Shown: positions 24,948 to 34,155 of the stretch, piece by piece | Position numbering within the stretch: the stretch's first letter is position 1 | Layout of the letters: each line of letters starts with the position of its first letter | Source of the DNA: Halomonas heilongjiangensis | GTDB taxonomy: Bacteria > Pseudomonadota > Gammaproteobacteria > Pseudomonadales > Halomonadaceae | Direction of reading: 5' to 3' | DNA: 42,603 nt | NCBI RefSeq assembly: GCF_002879645.1 | Contig: NZ_PNRE01000082.1 | Location: forward strand, 1 to 42,603 | Position numbers and translations under genes: made by a program | Notes under the pieces: model-generated | What the model saw: only the letters and a program-made list of their open reading frames with translations | Databases searched by the model: none | Told to the model about the DNA's origin: nothing

Positions 24948-26693
24948 ATGCGTTCGACCCTCATCCCAGTGGTCTGGGCCCTGTTGCTTGCGTTGCTGGC
25001 CGGCTCCCCGCTGCAGGCGGATTCGTCGACGCTGCCCCTCGATACGGGGTGGCAATACCGCTGGGGCGACTCTCCCTTCGATGACGCCGCCACGCCCCTC
25101 TGGACGCGGCAGGAAGCCCCCACCGAGTGGCATCCCATCGCCTTCCCCTCCAACCCGCCGGGCCGCGAGGGTCGACACCACGCCTGGTTCCGCATCCCGC
25201 TTCCCGACGGCGACTGGCGCGACCCGGTGCTCTACATCTTCAGCGTCGACCTGATCGTGCAGGTCTATCTGGGCTCGGAGCTCATCTATCAGTACGGCCA
25301 CTTCGACGAACGAGGGGAGGGACGCTTCGCGGGGTGGCCCTGGCACATGATCGAATTGCCGGAGAGGTTCGCCGGCCAGCGACTCCATTTCCGCGTCTTC
25401 TCGGACTACACCGATATCGGGCTGTGGGGTGAGGTCAAGCTGATGGAGCGTCCCGACCTGATCCTCTACATTCTGGAACGCTCCGCCCAGGCCCTGGTGG
25501 TCAGTGGCTTCTCCCTGCTGATCGCCCTGCTCGCCTTCATCCTCGCCGTGCTCCAGGCCAACCGTCGAAGCTTCGCCGGCATCGGCCTCTTCTCGCTGGC
25601 CTCGGGGATGATGATCCTCGCCGAGAGCCAGGCCAGCCAACTGCTGCTCGAGGAGCCACTACTGTGGGACACCCTCGCCGCCGGGGCCTACTTCATGCTG
25701 CCGGTGGCCATGGCGCTGCTGCTTGAACACTGGTTCGCTCGCCAGCAGCCCCTGCTGATGCGGCGCCTGTGGCAGGGCCATCTGCTCTATGCCGTGGTCG
25801 CTCTGGGCCTCTCGATGGCGGGCGTCATCAACCTCTCGAGCACCTACCCGCCCTTCGACGCCCTGCTGCTGATCAGCCTCACGATCATGTTCGTCGCCAT
25901 CGTCATCCAGTGGCGCGCCCTGGTGTCGGAGCAGAAGGTGATCATCGCGGCCTATGCGCTCTTCGGTCTGCTGCTGATTGCCGACATGGCGGTGGCCCAT
26001 GGCCTGCTGCCGTGGCAGCGGATTCCCGTCAGCCTCGGCGCCCTGGCATTCTCGCTCGCCCTGGTGGCGATCTCGGTGGCCGACTACTCGCGCACCCAAC
26101 GCGAGATCCGGCGCCTCAACCGCGACCTGCAGCAGGAAGTCGCCACCCGGACCCGAGAGCTGGAAGCCATGGTGGAGAGGCTCAGGGAGTTCTCGTACCA
26201 GGATCCCCTCACCGGCCTGAAGAACCGTCGTCACTTCGACGAGATCCTCGCCCACGAGGCGGCCACCGCACGTCGCCACGACTCCCCGCTGGCGCTGGTG
26301 ATGGTCGACATCGATCACTTCAAGCGCTTCAACGACCGGCATGGCCACGAGGCAGGGGATGCGGTGCTGGCCACTGCTGGCGCGCTGCTGCGGGAGCACT
26401 TCCGTGATGCCGACGTGGTGTGCCGGCTGGGGGGCGAGGAGTTCGTGGTGATCATGCCCGGTGCCACGGCAGCCATGGCCGAGGCGCGCATCCGGGGGCT
26501 GTTGCACGGCATTCGCGAGTGCCGCTTCCGGCATCGCGACACCGAGCTCGGCGGCATCACCCTCTCCTGCGGCATCGCCGCCTGGCCCGAACACACCGAG
26601 GATCCGCTGGCGCTGACCCGGCTGGCCGATGAGGCGCTCTATCGCGCCAAGCACCGCGGGCGCGACCGCAGCGAGATCTACGCCGTCTCGTGA
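24948..26693 (+). CDS. Membrane diguanylate cyclase with 7TM-DISM-type sensor
   Basis: The product is a 581-residue c-di-GMP synthase. After a signal peptide (1-24) comes a periplasmic beta-rich region (about 30-170) of the 7TMR-DISM extracellular type, containing WFRIPLP and YLGSELIYQYG. Seven transmembrane helices follow (about 180-378), then a short coiled coil (383-412) and a GGDEF domain (418-581). The active site is GGEEF at 495-499, a catalytically competent variant. The inhibitory I-site RxxD is present as RDAD (486-489), so product feedback is expected. The ligand of the periplasmic domain is unknown; carbohydrate-like folds are typical. Alone between yejF and convergent rsuA. Confidence 0.9.
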   Translation: MRSTLIPVVWALLLALLAGSPLQADSSTLPLDTGWQYRWGDSPFDDAATPLWTRQEAPTEWHPIAFPSNPPGREGRHHAWFRIPLPDGDWRDPVLYIFSVDLIVQVYLGSELIYQYGHFDERGEGRFAGWPWHMIELPERFAGQRLHFRVFSDYTDIGLWGEVKLMERPDLILYILERSAQALVVSGFSLLIALLAFILAVLQANRRSFAGIGLFSLASGMMILAESQASQLLLEEPLLWDTLAAGAYFMLPVAMALLLEHWFARQQPLLMRRLWQGHLLYAVVALGLSMAGVINLSSTYPPFDALLLISLTIMFVAIVIQWRALVSEQKVIIAAYALFGLLLIADMAVAHGLLPWQRIPVSLGALAFSLALVAISVADYSRTQREIRRLNRDLQQEVATRTRELEAMVERLREFSYQDPLTGLKNRRHFDEILAHEAATARRHDSPLALVMVDIDHFKRFNDRHGHEAGDAVLATAGALLREHFRDADVVCRLGGEEFVVIMPGATAAMAEARIRGLLHGIRECRFRHRDTELGGITLSCGIAAWPEHTEDPLALTRLADEALYRAKHRGRDRSEIYAVS

Positions 26694-26701
26694 GCACCGG
26701 C

Positions 26702-27403
26702 TCAGAACTCCGCCCGCTCCGCCTCGGTGAGTTCGCGCCACGCTCCAGGCGCCAGTCGTTCGTCGAGCACCAGCGGGCCGATCGACTCCCGATGCAGGGC
26801 CTCCACATGGTTGCCGATGGCGGCGAACATGCGCTTCACCTGGTGGTACTTGCCCTCGTAGAGGGTCAGTTCGGCCTCGGTGGCCGTGCGCATGATCAGC
26901 TCGGCGGGGCGCGTGGTCTTCTCCTCGCCCTCGAGCTCGATCCCCTCGGCGAAGCGCGACACGGCTCGGGCCAGGTCATCGCCGACCAGCGGCTCGGCCA
27001 GGCTCACCCGGTAGACCTTGCCGCAGCGGCGACGCGGCGAGGTGACCCGATGGGACCATTGGCCGTCGTCGGTGAGCAGCACCAGGCCGGTGGTGTCCAC
27101 GTCCAGGCGACCCACGGTCTGCAGCCGCTCCACCTGGGGCAGGTCGATCAGCTCCCTGACCAGCGGATAGAGCCCCCGGCGGGCACTGCACTCCACCCCG
27201 GCCGGCTTGTTGAGCATCACATAGCGCAACCCCACCAGCGCCAGGCGCTCGCCGTTCCAGGTCACCTCGCTGCGTGCATCGACCCGGGTCGCGGGGTTCC
27301 TGACCACCTCGCCATCCACCCTGACCTCCTCGCGATGCATCGCCTTCTTGGCCAGGCTGCGGGTCAGCTCGGTGGTCTCGGTGAGAAATCGATCCAGCCG
27401 CAT
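26702..27403 (-). CDS. rsuA: 16S rRNA pseudouridine(516) synthase RsuA
   Basis: RsuA isomerises U516 of 16S rRNA to pseudouridine. The 233-residue protein (E. coli 231) has an N-terminal S4 RNA-binding domain (1-60, MRLDRFLTETTELTRSLAKK) and the catalytic RsuA-family domain with Asp101 in GRLDVDTTGLVLLTDDG. YVMLNKPAGV and the C-terminal YEGKYHQVKRMFAAIGNHV are further family marks. Its ATG shares one base with the stop of the upstream amidase gene, so the pair is probably translationally coupled. RluB/RluE paralogues are less likely given length and motifs. Confidence 0.88.
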   Translation of the reverse strand: MRLDRFLTETTELTRSLAKKAMHREEVRVDGEVVRNPATRVDARSEVTWNGERLALVGLRYVMLNKPAGVECSARRGLYPLVRELIDLPQVERLQTVGRLDVDTTGLVLLTDDGQWSHRVTSPRRRCGKVYRVSLAEPLVGDDLARAVSRFAEGIELEGEEKTTRPAELIMRTATEAELTLYEGKYHQVKRMFAAIGNHVEALHRESIGPLVLDERLAPGAWRELTEAERAEF

Positions 27404-28218
27404 CAGAAGCCGACCCCGTCGGCGAGGCCGAAGTGGTCGGCGTCGCGCCAGGCGGGAAACTTCTCGCGGAAGGCGTCGAGCTCGCCCCGGTCGAGGCTCG
27501 CGGTCCGCACGAAGGGGGTGTCCCGCGGCTCGTCGATCAGCGCCTCGCCCTTGAAGTCGATGAGCATGGAGTCGCCGGCATAGGCGAGTCCCTTGGCATC
27601 CTCGCCGACCCGGTTGACGCCGATCACCGGGCAGAGGTTCTCGATCGCCCGGGCCTGCAGCAGGATGCGCCAGGGGTGTCGCCGCGGCGCCGGCCAGTTG
27701 GCCACGCAGAGCAGCAGGTCGTACTCGAAATGCTCGCCGGGCGCCGGCTGCTGGCGCAGCCAGACCGGGAAGCGCAGGTCGTAGCACACGCTGAGCAGCA
27801 CCCGAAAGCCCTTGAGCTCGGCGATCACCCGCTCGTGTCCCATGGCGTAGCGCTCGTGTTCGCCGGCCATGCGGAACAGGTGGCGCTTGTCGTAATGCAC
27901 CAGGCTGCCGTCGGGCCGCGCCCAGACCAGTCGATTGAAGTAGTCGCCGTGCTCCACCACGGCGATGCTGCCGGTGATCACGCAGCCTCGCTCGCGTGCC
28001 TGAGCCTTCAACCAGGCCACGGTGGCGCTCTCCGCCATGGGCTCGGCCATCTCCCGGGAATTCATGGTGAAGCCGGTGGCGAACATCTCCGGCAGCACGA
28101 TCAGGTCGGTGTCGTCGCCCCCCAACTCCCCCAGGGTCTCTTCCAGCATCCGGCAATTGGCCGCGGGGTCTTCCCAGCGCAGGTCGCACTGCACCAGGGT
28201 CGTTCTCAATTCACTCAT
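27403..28218 (-). CDS. yafV: Omega-amidase YafV-like (nitrilase superfamily)
   Basis: YafV-type enzymes hydrolyse alpha-ketoglutaramate and related omega-amides, linked to glutamine transaminase salvage and methionine recycling. The 271-residue protein has the nitrilase triad Glu44 (VLPEMF), Lys111 (YDKRHLF) and Cys145 (SVCYDLRFP). The sequence GFTMNSREMAE around residue 50 is typical of YafV rather than NitB. The start at 28218 has GGGAG about 9 bases upstream. The stop overlaps the rsuA start (TGATG). It is divergent from rarD. Confidence 0.87.
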   Translation of the reverse strand: MSELRTTLVQCDLRWEDPAANCRMLEETLGELGGDDTDLIVLPEMFATGFTMNSREMAEPMAESATVAWLKAQARERGCVITGSIAVVEHGDYFNRLVWARPDGSLVHYDKRHLFRMAGEHERYAMGHERVIAELKGFRVLLSVCYDLRFPVWLRQQPAPGEHFEYDLLLCVANWPAPRRHPWRILLQARAIENLCPVIGVNRVGEDAKGLAYAGDSMLIDFKGEALIDEPRDTPFVRTASLDRGELDAFREKFPAWRDADHFGLADGVGF

Positions 28219-28355
28219 GCAGGGGACTCCCGTCCAGGTGAAGTGGCATGGCACCAGCGTAACCCAGCGGCCGCCCGACGTCAGCCGACGGTCCTGCGAC
28301 ATGACAGCCACACCAATAGCCTGCTAAGTTAACGCTTTCCCCGGACGAGCCGAGC

Positions 28356-29270
28356 ATGCCTACTCTCCCCACTCCCGCCCAGGAAACCGGCAAGGGCGTT
28401 GCCTTCGGGCTGACCGCCTACATCCTGTGGGGTTGTTTCCCGCTGTTCTTCGCGCTGTTCGAGGGCGTGCCGGCGTTCGAGGTGCTGATCCATCGGGTGA
28501 TCTGGTCCTGTCTCTTCCTGGTCGGGCTGGTCACCCTGCTCGGCCGCTGGTCGCCGATCCGCCAGGCGTTGCGCGCACCCCGTCGGCTGGGCCGAGTACT
28601 GGGCTGCGCCCTGCTGATCGCACTGAACTGGGGGCTCTACATCTACGCCGTGGAGACCCGCCAGGTGTTCCAGGCGAGCCTCGGCTACTTCATGACCCCG
28701 CTGGTCAACGTCGCCCTCGGCATGCTGGTGCTGCGCGAGGCGATGCACCGCCTGCAGGCCGTGGCCGTGGGGCTGGCCGGACTGGCCATCGTCATCCAGT
28801 TGGTACTGCTCGGCGAGCTCCCCTGGATCAGCCTGGCCCTGGCGCTCTCCTTCGGCACCTATGGCCTGCTTCGCAAGCAGGTACCGCTGGATGGCCTCTC
28901 GGGGCTGTTCGTCGAGACCCTGCTGCTGCTCCCGCTGGGCCTGCTGGCCCTGGCCTGGCTCGACCAGACCGGCCTCTCCCATTTCCTGGACGGCACCGAG
29001 ATCAGCCTGCTGCTGGTCGCCAGCGGCGTGATCACCGCCCTGCCGCTGCTGGCCTTCGCCGGCGCCGCGCGGCGCCTGCGCCTGGCCACCCTGGGGTTCC
29101 TGATGTACATCAACCCCAGCATCCAGTTCTTCATCGCCTTGCTGGTGTTCCGCGAGCCGCTCTCGCCGGTACAGCTCGGCACCTTCCTGCTGATCTGGAC
29201 CGGGTTGGCGCTCTATTCCTGGTCGGCCTGGCGATCGCGCCCCCGGGTACCCGCCGCCGGCATGGAATGA
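28356..29270 (+). CDS. rarD: RarD-type EamA transporter
   Basis: This is a ten-helix inner-membrane permease of the drug/metabolite transporter superfamily, 304 residues. It shows the RarD signature near the N-terminus (GKGVAFGLTAYILWGCFPLFF, EVLIHRVIWSC) and LNWGLYIYAVETRQVFQASLGYF. Near the C-terminus it has TLGFLMYINPSIQFFIALLVFREPL. RarD was named from chloramphenicol phenotypes in pseudomonads, but its physiological substrate is not established. ATG at 28356 is preceded by a poor ribosome-binding site. It is divergent from yafV with a 137-base gap. Confidence 0.87.
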   Translation: MPTLPTPAQETGKGVAFGLTAYILWGCFPLFFALFEGVPAFEVLIHRVIWSCLFLVGLVTLLGRWSPIRQALRAPRRLGRVLGCALLIALNWGLYIYAVETRQVFQASLGYFMTPLVNVALGMLVLREAMHRLQAVAVGLAGLAIVIQLVLLGELPWISLALALSFGTYGLLRKQVPLDGLSGLFVETLLLLPLGLLALAWLDQTGLSHFLDGTEISLLLVASGVITALPLLAFAGAARRLRLATLGFLMYINPSIQFFIALLVFREPLSPVQLGTFLLIWTGLALYSWSAWRSRPRVPAAGME

Positions 29271-29384
29271 GCCGCCACCGACCTCGGGCATCGTCCAGCC
29301 ACCCCCTTGCCTGGCAGGCCCGAGGACGGGCCAGGCGTCGCGCCGGCCCTCGCTCCCCCCCGCCCGTTCGGCTACCATCGCGCC

Positions 29385-30542
29385 ATGCCTCACGTCTCCG
29401 ACACCCCCGCGGCCCCGCCGTCACGCCAGCTGGTGCTGGTGGGAGCGGGCCATGCCCACCTCCATGTGGTGAGCCAGCGCCACCGGCTCGACGACACCCG
29501 GGTGACGCTCGTCGACCCCGGTGGCTTCTGGTATTCGGGCATGGCCAATGGCATGCTCGGCGGTCGGCTCACGCCGGCCGAGGACCGCCTCGACCCGGCC
29601 CGGCTCGCCGCTCGGCATGGCGTCACGGCGGTGCGAGGGCGCCTCGCCGGCCTCGATCTCAACCATCGCCAGGCGATCCTCGAGGACGGCCGCGCCCTGC
29701 CCTTCGACCTGCTCTCGCTCAATCTCGGCTCCAGCTGCCAGGCCCCACCGGCGCGACATCCGGGCCCGGCGGTCTGGACCGTCAAGCCGATTCCCTGCCT
29801 GGTGGCGCTGCGCCGCTGCCTCGAGGCCGACTTCCGCCGCGGGGTCGGGCCGCGCCTGGTCGTGGTGGGCGGCGGGGCCAGCGGCGTCGAGGTCGCCTGC
29901 AACCTCTCGGCGCTGAGCCGGCGTCACGGGGTCAACAGCACGATCACCCTGGTGACCCGCGGGAAGCGCCTGCTCGAGGACGCCCCCCGCGGCGCCAGCC
30001 GCTGGCTGTCACGCCTGCTGGCGCGCCGCGGCATTCAGGTACTCGGTGGCGCCCGCGTCATCGGCCACGCCGCCGGCGGGGCCCTGATCCGCAGCGACGA
30101 GACGCTCAGTGGGGAAGACAGCCTGGCCCTGCTCGAGGCCGATCACGTGATCCACGCCAGCGGCCTCACGCCACCCGGCGTGATCGATCGACTCGGCCTG
30201 CCGGTGATCCCGGACCGCGGGCTGGCGGTGGCGGCGAGCCTGCAGAGCACCGGCGACCCGGATGTCTTCGCTGCCGGCGATTGCGCCGCCTTGGTCAACC
30301 ATCGGCTGCCGCGGCTCGGGGTCTACAGCGTGCGCCAGGCACCGGTGCTGCTCGACAACCTGGCCGCACGGCTCGCGGGTCGCCCCCTCCGGGACCATGT
30401 GCCCCAGCCGCGGGCCCTGGCGATCCTCGACCTCGGCGACGGGCTCGGCCTGGCGATCCGGGGTCAGTCCTGGTGGGCCGGGCGGCTGATGCTGCTCTGG
30501 AAACGCTGGCTGGATCGCCGCTTCATGGCGCGTTATCGCTGA
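29385..30542 (+). CDS. FAD/NAD(P)-binding oxidoreductase, SelD N-terminal type (NDH-2-like)
   Basis: This is a 385-residue flavoprotein with two nucleotide-binding folds: an N-terminal FAD motif LVLVGAGHAHLHVV, a second dinucleotide motif LVVVGGGASGVEVAC (about 170) and an FAD-contact motif DVFAAGDCA near 300. The GAGHAH start and YSGMANGMLGG segment match the family that is usually the N-terminal half of a fused selenophosphate synthetase or stands beside selD, distantly related to type II NADH dehydrogenases. Here it stands alone; no selD is in the window, and no SelD domain follows. The physiological electron acceptor is unknown. It converges on the chemoreceptor gene with a 3-base gap. 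Confidence 0.75.
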   Translation: MPHVSDTPAAPPSRQLVLVGAGHAHLHVVSQRHRLDDTRVTLVDPGGFWYSGMANGMLGGRLTPAEDRLDPARLAARHGVTAVRGRLAGLDLNHRQAILEDGRALPFDLLSLNLGSSCQAPPARHPGPAVWTVKPIPCLVALRRCLEADFRRGVGPRLVVVGGGASGVEVACNLSALSRRHGVNSTITLVTRGKRLLEDAPRGASRWLSRLLARRGIQVLGGARVIGHAAGGALIRSDETLSGEDSLALLEADHVIHASGLTPPGVIDRLGLPVIPDRGLAVAASLQSTGDPDVFAAGDCAALVNHRLPRLGVYSVRQAPVLLDNLAARLAGRPLRDHVPQPRALAILDLGDGLGLAIRGQSWWAGRLMLLWKRWLDRRFMARYR

Positions 30543-30545
30543 CCC

Positions 30546-32144
30546 TCAGGCGGCACTGCGCTCCGGCTGGTAGCCGATGCGGAAGCCGCCCCAGTGCCGG
30601 CCGTTGACGAACACCGGTACCGAGAGATCGTGCATGATCTCGCCGGTATCACGCTTGTAGGTCTGCAGCAGCAGGGTGTCCTGGTGGGACCCGCAGCGCC
30701 GCCCGGTGGGGTCGTCGAAGATCCGCTTGCTGCGGCTGTATTGCAGGTCATGCTCGGGGTCGCCGGTGGGCGGACGGCTGACCTTCAGGTTATGGGTCGG
30801 TACATAGCCATGGCGGTCGCAGCCGATGGCGTAGGCCAGGCCGAGCCGCTCCAGCAGGGGTTCCTGGATGGCCGGCAGGTGCTCGTCGGTGAAGCCGTCG
30901 AAACCGGTACGGTACTTGGGCGGCTGGGTACCGGCCATGGGTTCGTAGCTGGGCTCGAACAGCGCCGCCAGGCTCAACTCACCCCGCTGGACGGCTTGCT
31001 CGAGCAACCGGCCGAGCTGGTCGGCCGCCTTGCGGGCCGCCCGGAACACCTGCTGATGGCGTCCCTCGAGGCGCTGCTGGGCGAGGGCCGCGTCCACGGC
31101 CTCGGCCGCGGCCATCAGGGCGCGGGCCTGACTGGCCAGGTCATGCATGTCGCGGTTGCCCTCGTCGACTTCCCGCTCGAGCGACGCGAGGGTCTCGGCG
31201 ACGCGGCGGCTGTGCCGTCGGGTATCTTCCATCGCCTCGGCGATGCCGGCGATCTCGCCCTCGACGCGATCGAAGTCGCCGGTCATCGCCGTGAGCTGCT
31301 CGCCCACCTGCTGCATCTCGCTGGCGCGGTCGCCGACCCGGGCCATCAGGTGGCCGATGGTATCCACCACCTGGTGGCTGCTGCCGCCGATGTCCCCGAC
31401 CAGCGCCTCCACGCTGCGCGTCGCCTCGGCGGTCCGCCGCGCCAGCTCGCGGACCTCGCCTGCGACCACGGCGAAACCGCGCCCGTGCTCGCCGGCACGC
31501 GCCGCCTCGATGGAGGCATTCAGCGACAGCAGGTTGGTCTGCTCGGCGATCTCCTCGATCAGCGAGGTCACGCTGCGCACGCTGTCGGCCTTCTGCTCCA
31601 GCGCCGCGAGCAGGCCCAGGGCCTCCCGCGAGCGCTCGGCCAGGGCCTGCATGTCCACCACGACCCGCGAGAGGGCCTCGCGACTCTCGTGACTCGACGC
31701 CCGGGAGCGGCTGGCCACCGACGCCAGTTCGGCGGTGCCGCTGGCGACCTGCTCGATGGCGCTGGTGATGGCGCTCATGCTCGACGAGGCGTCACGCACC
31801 ACGCTCTCCTGGCGCGCCAGCCGCTGGTCCATGCGATCGGCGTGATGCGAGACCTCCGCCGAGGCGATGGCCGTGCTGCCGGCACGGCCCACCAGGTCAT
31901 GGGCCATCCGGCGCAGCGACAGATAGTCGCGCACCGGCGGCAACCAGCCGCGCCAGCCGTCCCGTTTCAGGGCCGCGGCACCGGCGGCATGGACGGTGGC
32001 CATACCGACGGTGAACAGCACGCCCCCGGACAACCAGGCAAGGCCCAGGGCGAGATAGAACGGCCAGTCGGCGCGCAGGAGGACGAGCGGCAGCACAGCC
32101 GCCGTGGCCGTCAGCAGGGCGGCCAGAAGCATCAGGATTCGCAT
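30546..32144 (-). CDS. Methyl-accepting chemotaxis protein with C-terminal cytoplasmic sensor region
   Basis: This is a 532-residue chemoreceptor. Two closely spaced transmembrane helices (about 4-24 and 29-52) leave almost no periplasmic loop. The coiled-coil signalling domain spans about 95-350, with hairpin tip [20 protein letters not shown] from residue 197. A long extension (about 360-532) follows with [50 protein letters not shown] and [12 protein letters not shown]. These resemble the cache/PAS-like ends found on a group of inverted-topology receptors; the His/Cys-containing loops could bind a ligand or metal (inference). No HAMP domain is evident. The ribosome-binding site is weak. 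Confidence 0.85.
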   Translation of the reverse strand: MRILMLLAALLTATAAVLPLVLLRADWPFYLALGLAWLSGGVLFTVGMATVHAAGAAALKRDGWRGWLPPVRDYLSLRRMAHDLVGRAGSTAIASAEVSHHADRMDQRLARQESVVRDASSSMSAITSAIEQVASGTAELASVASRSRASSHESREALSRVVVDMQALAERSREALGLLAALEQKADSVRSVTSLIEEIAEQTNLLSLNASIEAARAGEHGRGFAVVAGEVRELARRTAEATRSVEALVGDIGGSSHQVVDTIGHLMARVGDRASEMQQVGEQLTAMTGDFDRVEGEIAGIAEAMEDTRRHSRRVAETLASLEREVDEGNRDMHDLASQARALMAAAEAVDAALAQQRLEGRHQQVFRAARKAADQLGRLLEQAVQRGELSLAALFEPSYEPMAGTQPPKYRTGFDGFTDEHLPAIQEPLLERLGLAYAIGCDRHGYVPTHNLKVSRPPTGDPEHDLQYSRSKRIFDDPTGRRCGSHQDTLLLQTYKRDTGEIMHDLSVPVFVNGRHWGGFRIGYQPERSAA

Positions 32145-32263
32145 GGCGGTCGAGACTCGATCATGGTGGATGTCTTGTTGCTGGCAAGGTCTTCAAGCAT
32201 GGAGCATAGCGCCTTGCCACGCGGGACTGTGCTGCACTTTGGCCTGACACACCAAGGTCGGAC

Positions 32264-32290
32264 TCAAGCTTTCCCGGCATCGGCCGATAT
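32264..32290 (+). promoter_or_regulatory. Sigma-28 (FliA)-like promoter match pointing to sulP
   Basis: TCAAGCTT (32264-32271), an 11-base spacer and GCCGATAT (32283-32290) match the FliA consensus TAAAGTTT-N11-GCCGATAA at 13 of 16 positions. It reads rightward, away from the chemoreceptor and toward sulP (start 32418). The sequence alone does not prove activity. Confidence 0.35.
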
Positions 32291-32417
32291 TGGCGCTCGC
32301 CGACGGCGGTTTCACCAGATGCCAACCAACACTCAACCCGCCCGGCAATATCGTTTAGTCTGGTAGCCTGTCAGCGGCCCGCGTGGCCGGGTGTTCCTTC
32401 GACGACGACGAGACCGG

Positions 32418-34130
32418 ATGCTCAAGCGCTATCTGCCGATCCTCACCTGGCTGCCCCACTACAACCGCCGACTCTGCGGTGCCGACCTGCTCGCCGGCAT
32501 CATCGTCACCATCATGGTGATCCCCCAGTCGCTGGCCTACGCCATCCTCGCCGGCCTGCCCGCGGTGGTCGGCCTCTATGCCAGCATCCTGCCGCTGCTG
32601 GCCTACACCCTGCTCGGCACCAGCAGCACCCTGGCGGTGGGGCCGGTGGCGATCATCGCCCTGATGACCGGCGCCGCCCTGGCCGGGGTCGCCACCCCGG
32701 GCACGCCGGAGTATCTCCAGGCCGCCCTGGTGCTCTCGCTGCTCTCGGGCGGCATGCTCACCCTCATGGGGCTGATGCGGATGGGCTTCTTCACCAACTT
32801 CCTGAGCCACCCGGTGATCGCCGGTTTCCTCTCCGCCTCGGGGATCCTGATCGCCGCCAGCCAGGCGGCCCACCTGCTCGGCATCGAGGCCAACGGCTAT
32901 ACCGTGGCCGAGCTCGGGCTGAGCCTGGCCGGCAACCTGGCCGGCACCCACTGGCCGACGCTCGCCATCGGCGCCGGCAGCCTCGGCTTCCTGGTCGCGA
33001 TCCGCCACGCCGGCAAGCCGACGCTGCAACGCCTGGGGCTGCCCGAGAGCATCGCCGCCCTGCTCGCCAAGGCCGGCCCGGTGCTCGCCGTGGTGGTCAC
33101 CACCCTGCTCACCTGGCAGCTCGACCTGGCGAGCAGGGGCGTGGCGGTGGTGGGTGACATCCCCCCGGGCCTGCCCCCGCTGACCCTGCCGGGCTTCGAT
33201 GCCTCGCTGTGGCGCACCCTGCTGGTGCCGGCGCTGCTGATCAGCCTGGTGGGCTTCGTCGAGTCGGTCTCCATGGCGCAGATGCTCGCCGCCAAGCGGC
33301 GCCAGCGGATCTCGCCCAATCAGGAGCTGATCGGCCTGGGCGGCGCCAACCTCACCGCGGCCTTCTCCGCCGGCATGCCGGTGACCGGTGGGTTGTCACG
33401 CACGGTCATCAACTTCGAGGCCGGCGCCCAGACCCCCATGGCCGGCTTCTTCGCGGCCCTGGGGATCGGCCTGGTGACCCTGGCCCTGACCCCGCTGCTC
33501 CACCACCTGCCGATCGCCACCCTGGCCGCCACCATCACGGTGGCGGTCCTCACCCTGGTCGACATCCCCATGATCCGCCGGACCTGGCGCTACTCGCGCA
33601 GCGACTTCTCGGCCATGGCGGCAACCATCCTGCTGACCCTGGTGGAAGGCGTGGAGGCCGGGATCATCGCCGGCGTGCTGCTCTCCATCGGGCTCTTCCT
33701 CTACCGCACCAGCCGGCCCCACAGCGCCCTGGTCGGGCGTATCCCCGGCACCGAGCACTTCCGCAACATCGAGCGCCACGACACCGAGACGGCCAGCCAT
33801 GTCGCGCTGCTGCGCATCGACGAGAGCCTCTACTTCGCCAACGCGCGCTACCTCGAGGACACCATCTACGCCCTGGTGGCAGGTCGTCCGGAGCTGGAAC
33901 ACGTGGTGCTGATCTGCTCGGCGGTCAACCTGATCGACGCCTCGGCGCTGGAGAGCCTGGACGCCATCAACGCCCGCCTCAAGGACTCCGGCGTCACCCT
34001 GCACCTGGCCGAGGTCAAGGGGCCGGTGATGGACCAGCTGAAGAACAGCGACTTCCTCGACGATATCACCGGGCGGGTCTTCCTCAGCACCTATGCCGCC
34101 TGGAGCGAGCTGTCTCGCCAGGCGGACTGA
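32418..34130 (+). CDS. SulP family anion transporter with STAS domain
   Basis: This is a 570-residue inner-membrane anion permease. The SulP signature near the N-terminus reads GADLLAGIIVTIMVIPQSLAY, followed by GLPAVVGLYASILPLLAYTLLG and about 12 helices up to residue 430. It includes FVESVSMAQMLAAKRRQRISPNQELIGLG, usual in bacterial sulfate/bicarbonate transporters. A STAS domain fills about 440-560 (LLRIDESLYFANARYLED, SAVNLIDASALESLD). Substrate (sulfate, bicarbonate or a carboxylate) is not decided by sequence. The frame begins with an in-frame GTG at 32391, but ATG 32418 matches the family start. It converges on the universal stress protein gene. Confidence 0.9.
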   Translation: MLKRYLPILTWLPHYNRRLCGADLLAGIIVTIMVIPQSLAYAILAGLPAVVGLYASILPLLAYTLLGTSSTLAVGPVAIIALMTGAALAGVATPGTPEYLQAALVLSLLSGGMLTLMGLMRMGFFTNFLSHPVIAGFLSASGILIAASQAAHLLGIEANGYTVAELGLSLAGNLAGTHWPTLAIGAGSLGFLVAIRHAGKPTLQRLGLPESIAALLAKAGPVLAVVVTTLLTWQLDLASRGVAVVGDIPPGLPPLTLPGFDASLWRTLLVPALLISLVGFVESVSMAQMLAAKRRQRISPNQELIGLGGANLTAAFSAGMPVTGGLSRTVINFEAGAQTPMAGFFAALGIGLVTLALTPLLHHLPIATLAATITVAVLTLVDIPMIRRTWRYSRSDFSAMAATILLTLVEGVEAGIIAGVLLSIGLFLYRTSRPHSALVGRIPGTEHFRNIERHDTETASHVALLRIDESLYFANARYLEDTIYALVAGRPELEHVVLICSAVNLIDASALESLDAINARLKDSGVTLHLAEVKGPVMDQLKNSDFLDDITGRVFLSTYAAWSELSRQAD

Positions 34131-34155
34131 GCCCCCTCCCGCCCTCGCCCGGCCT

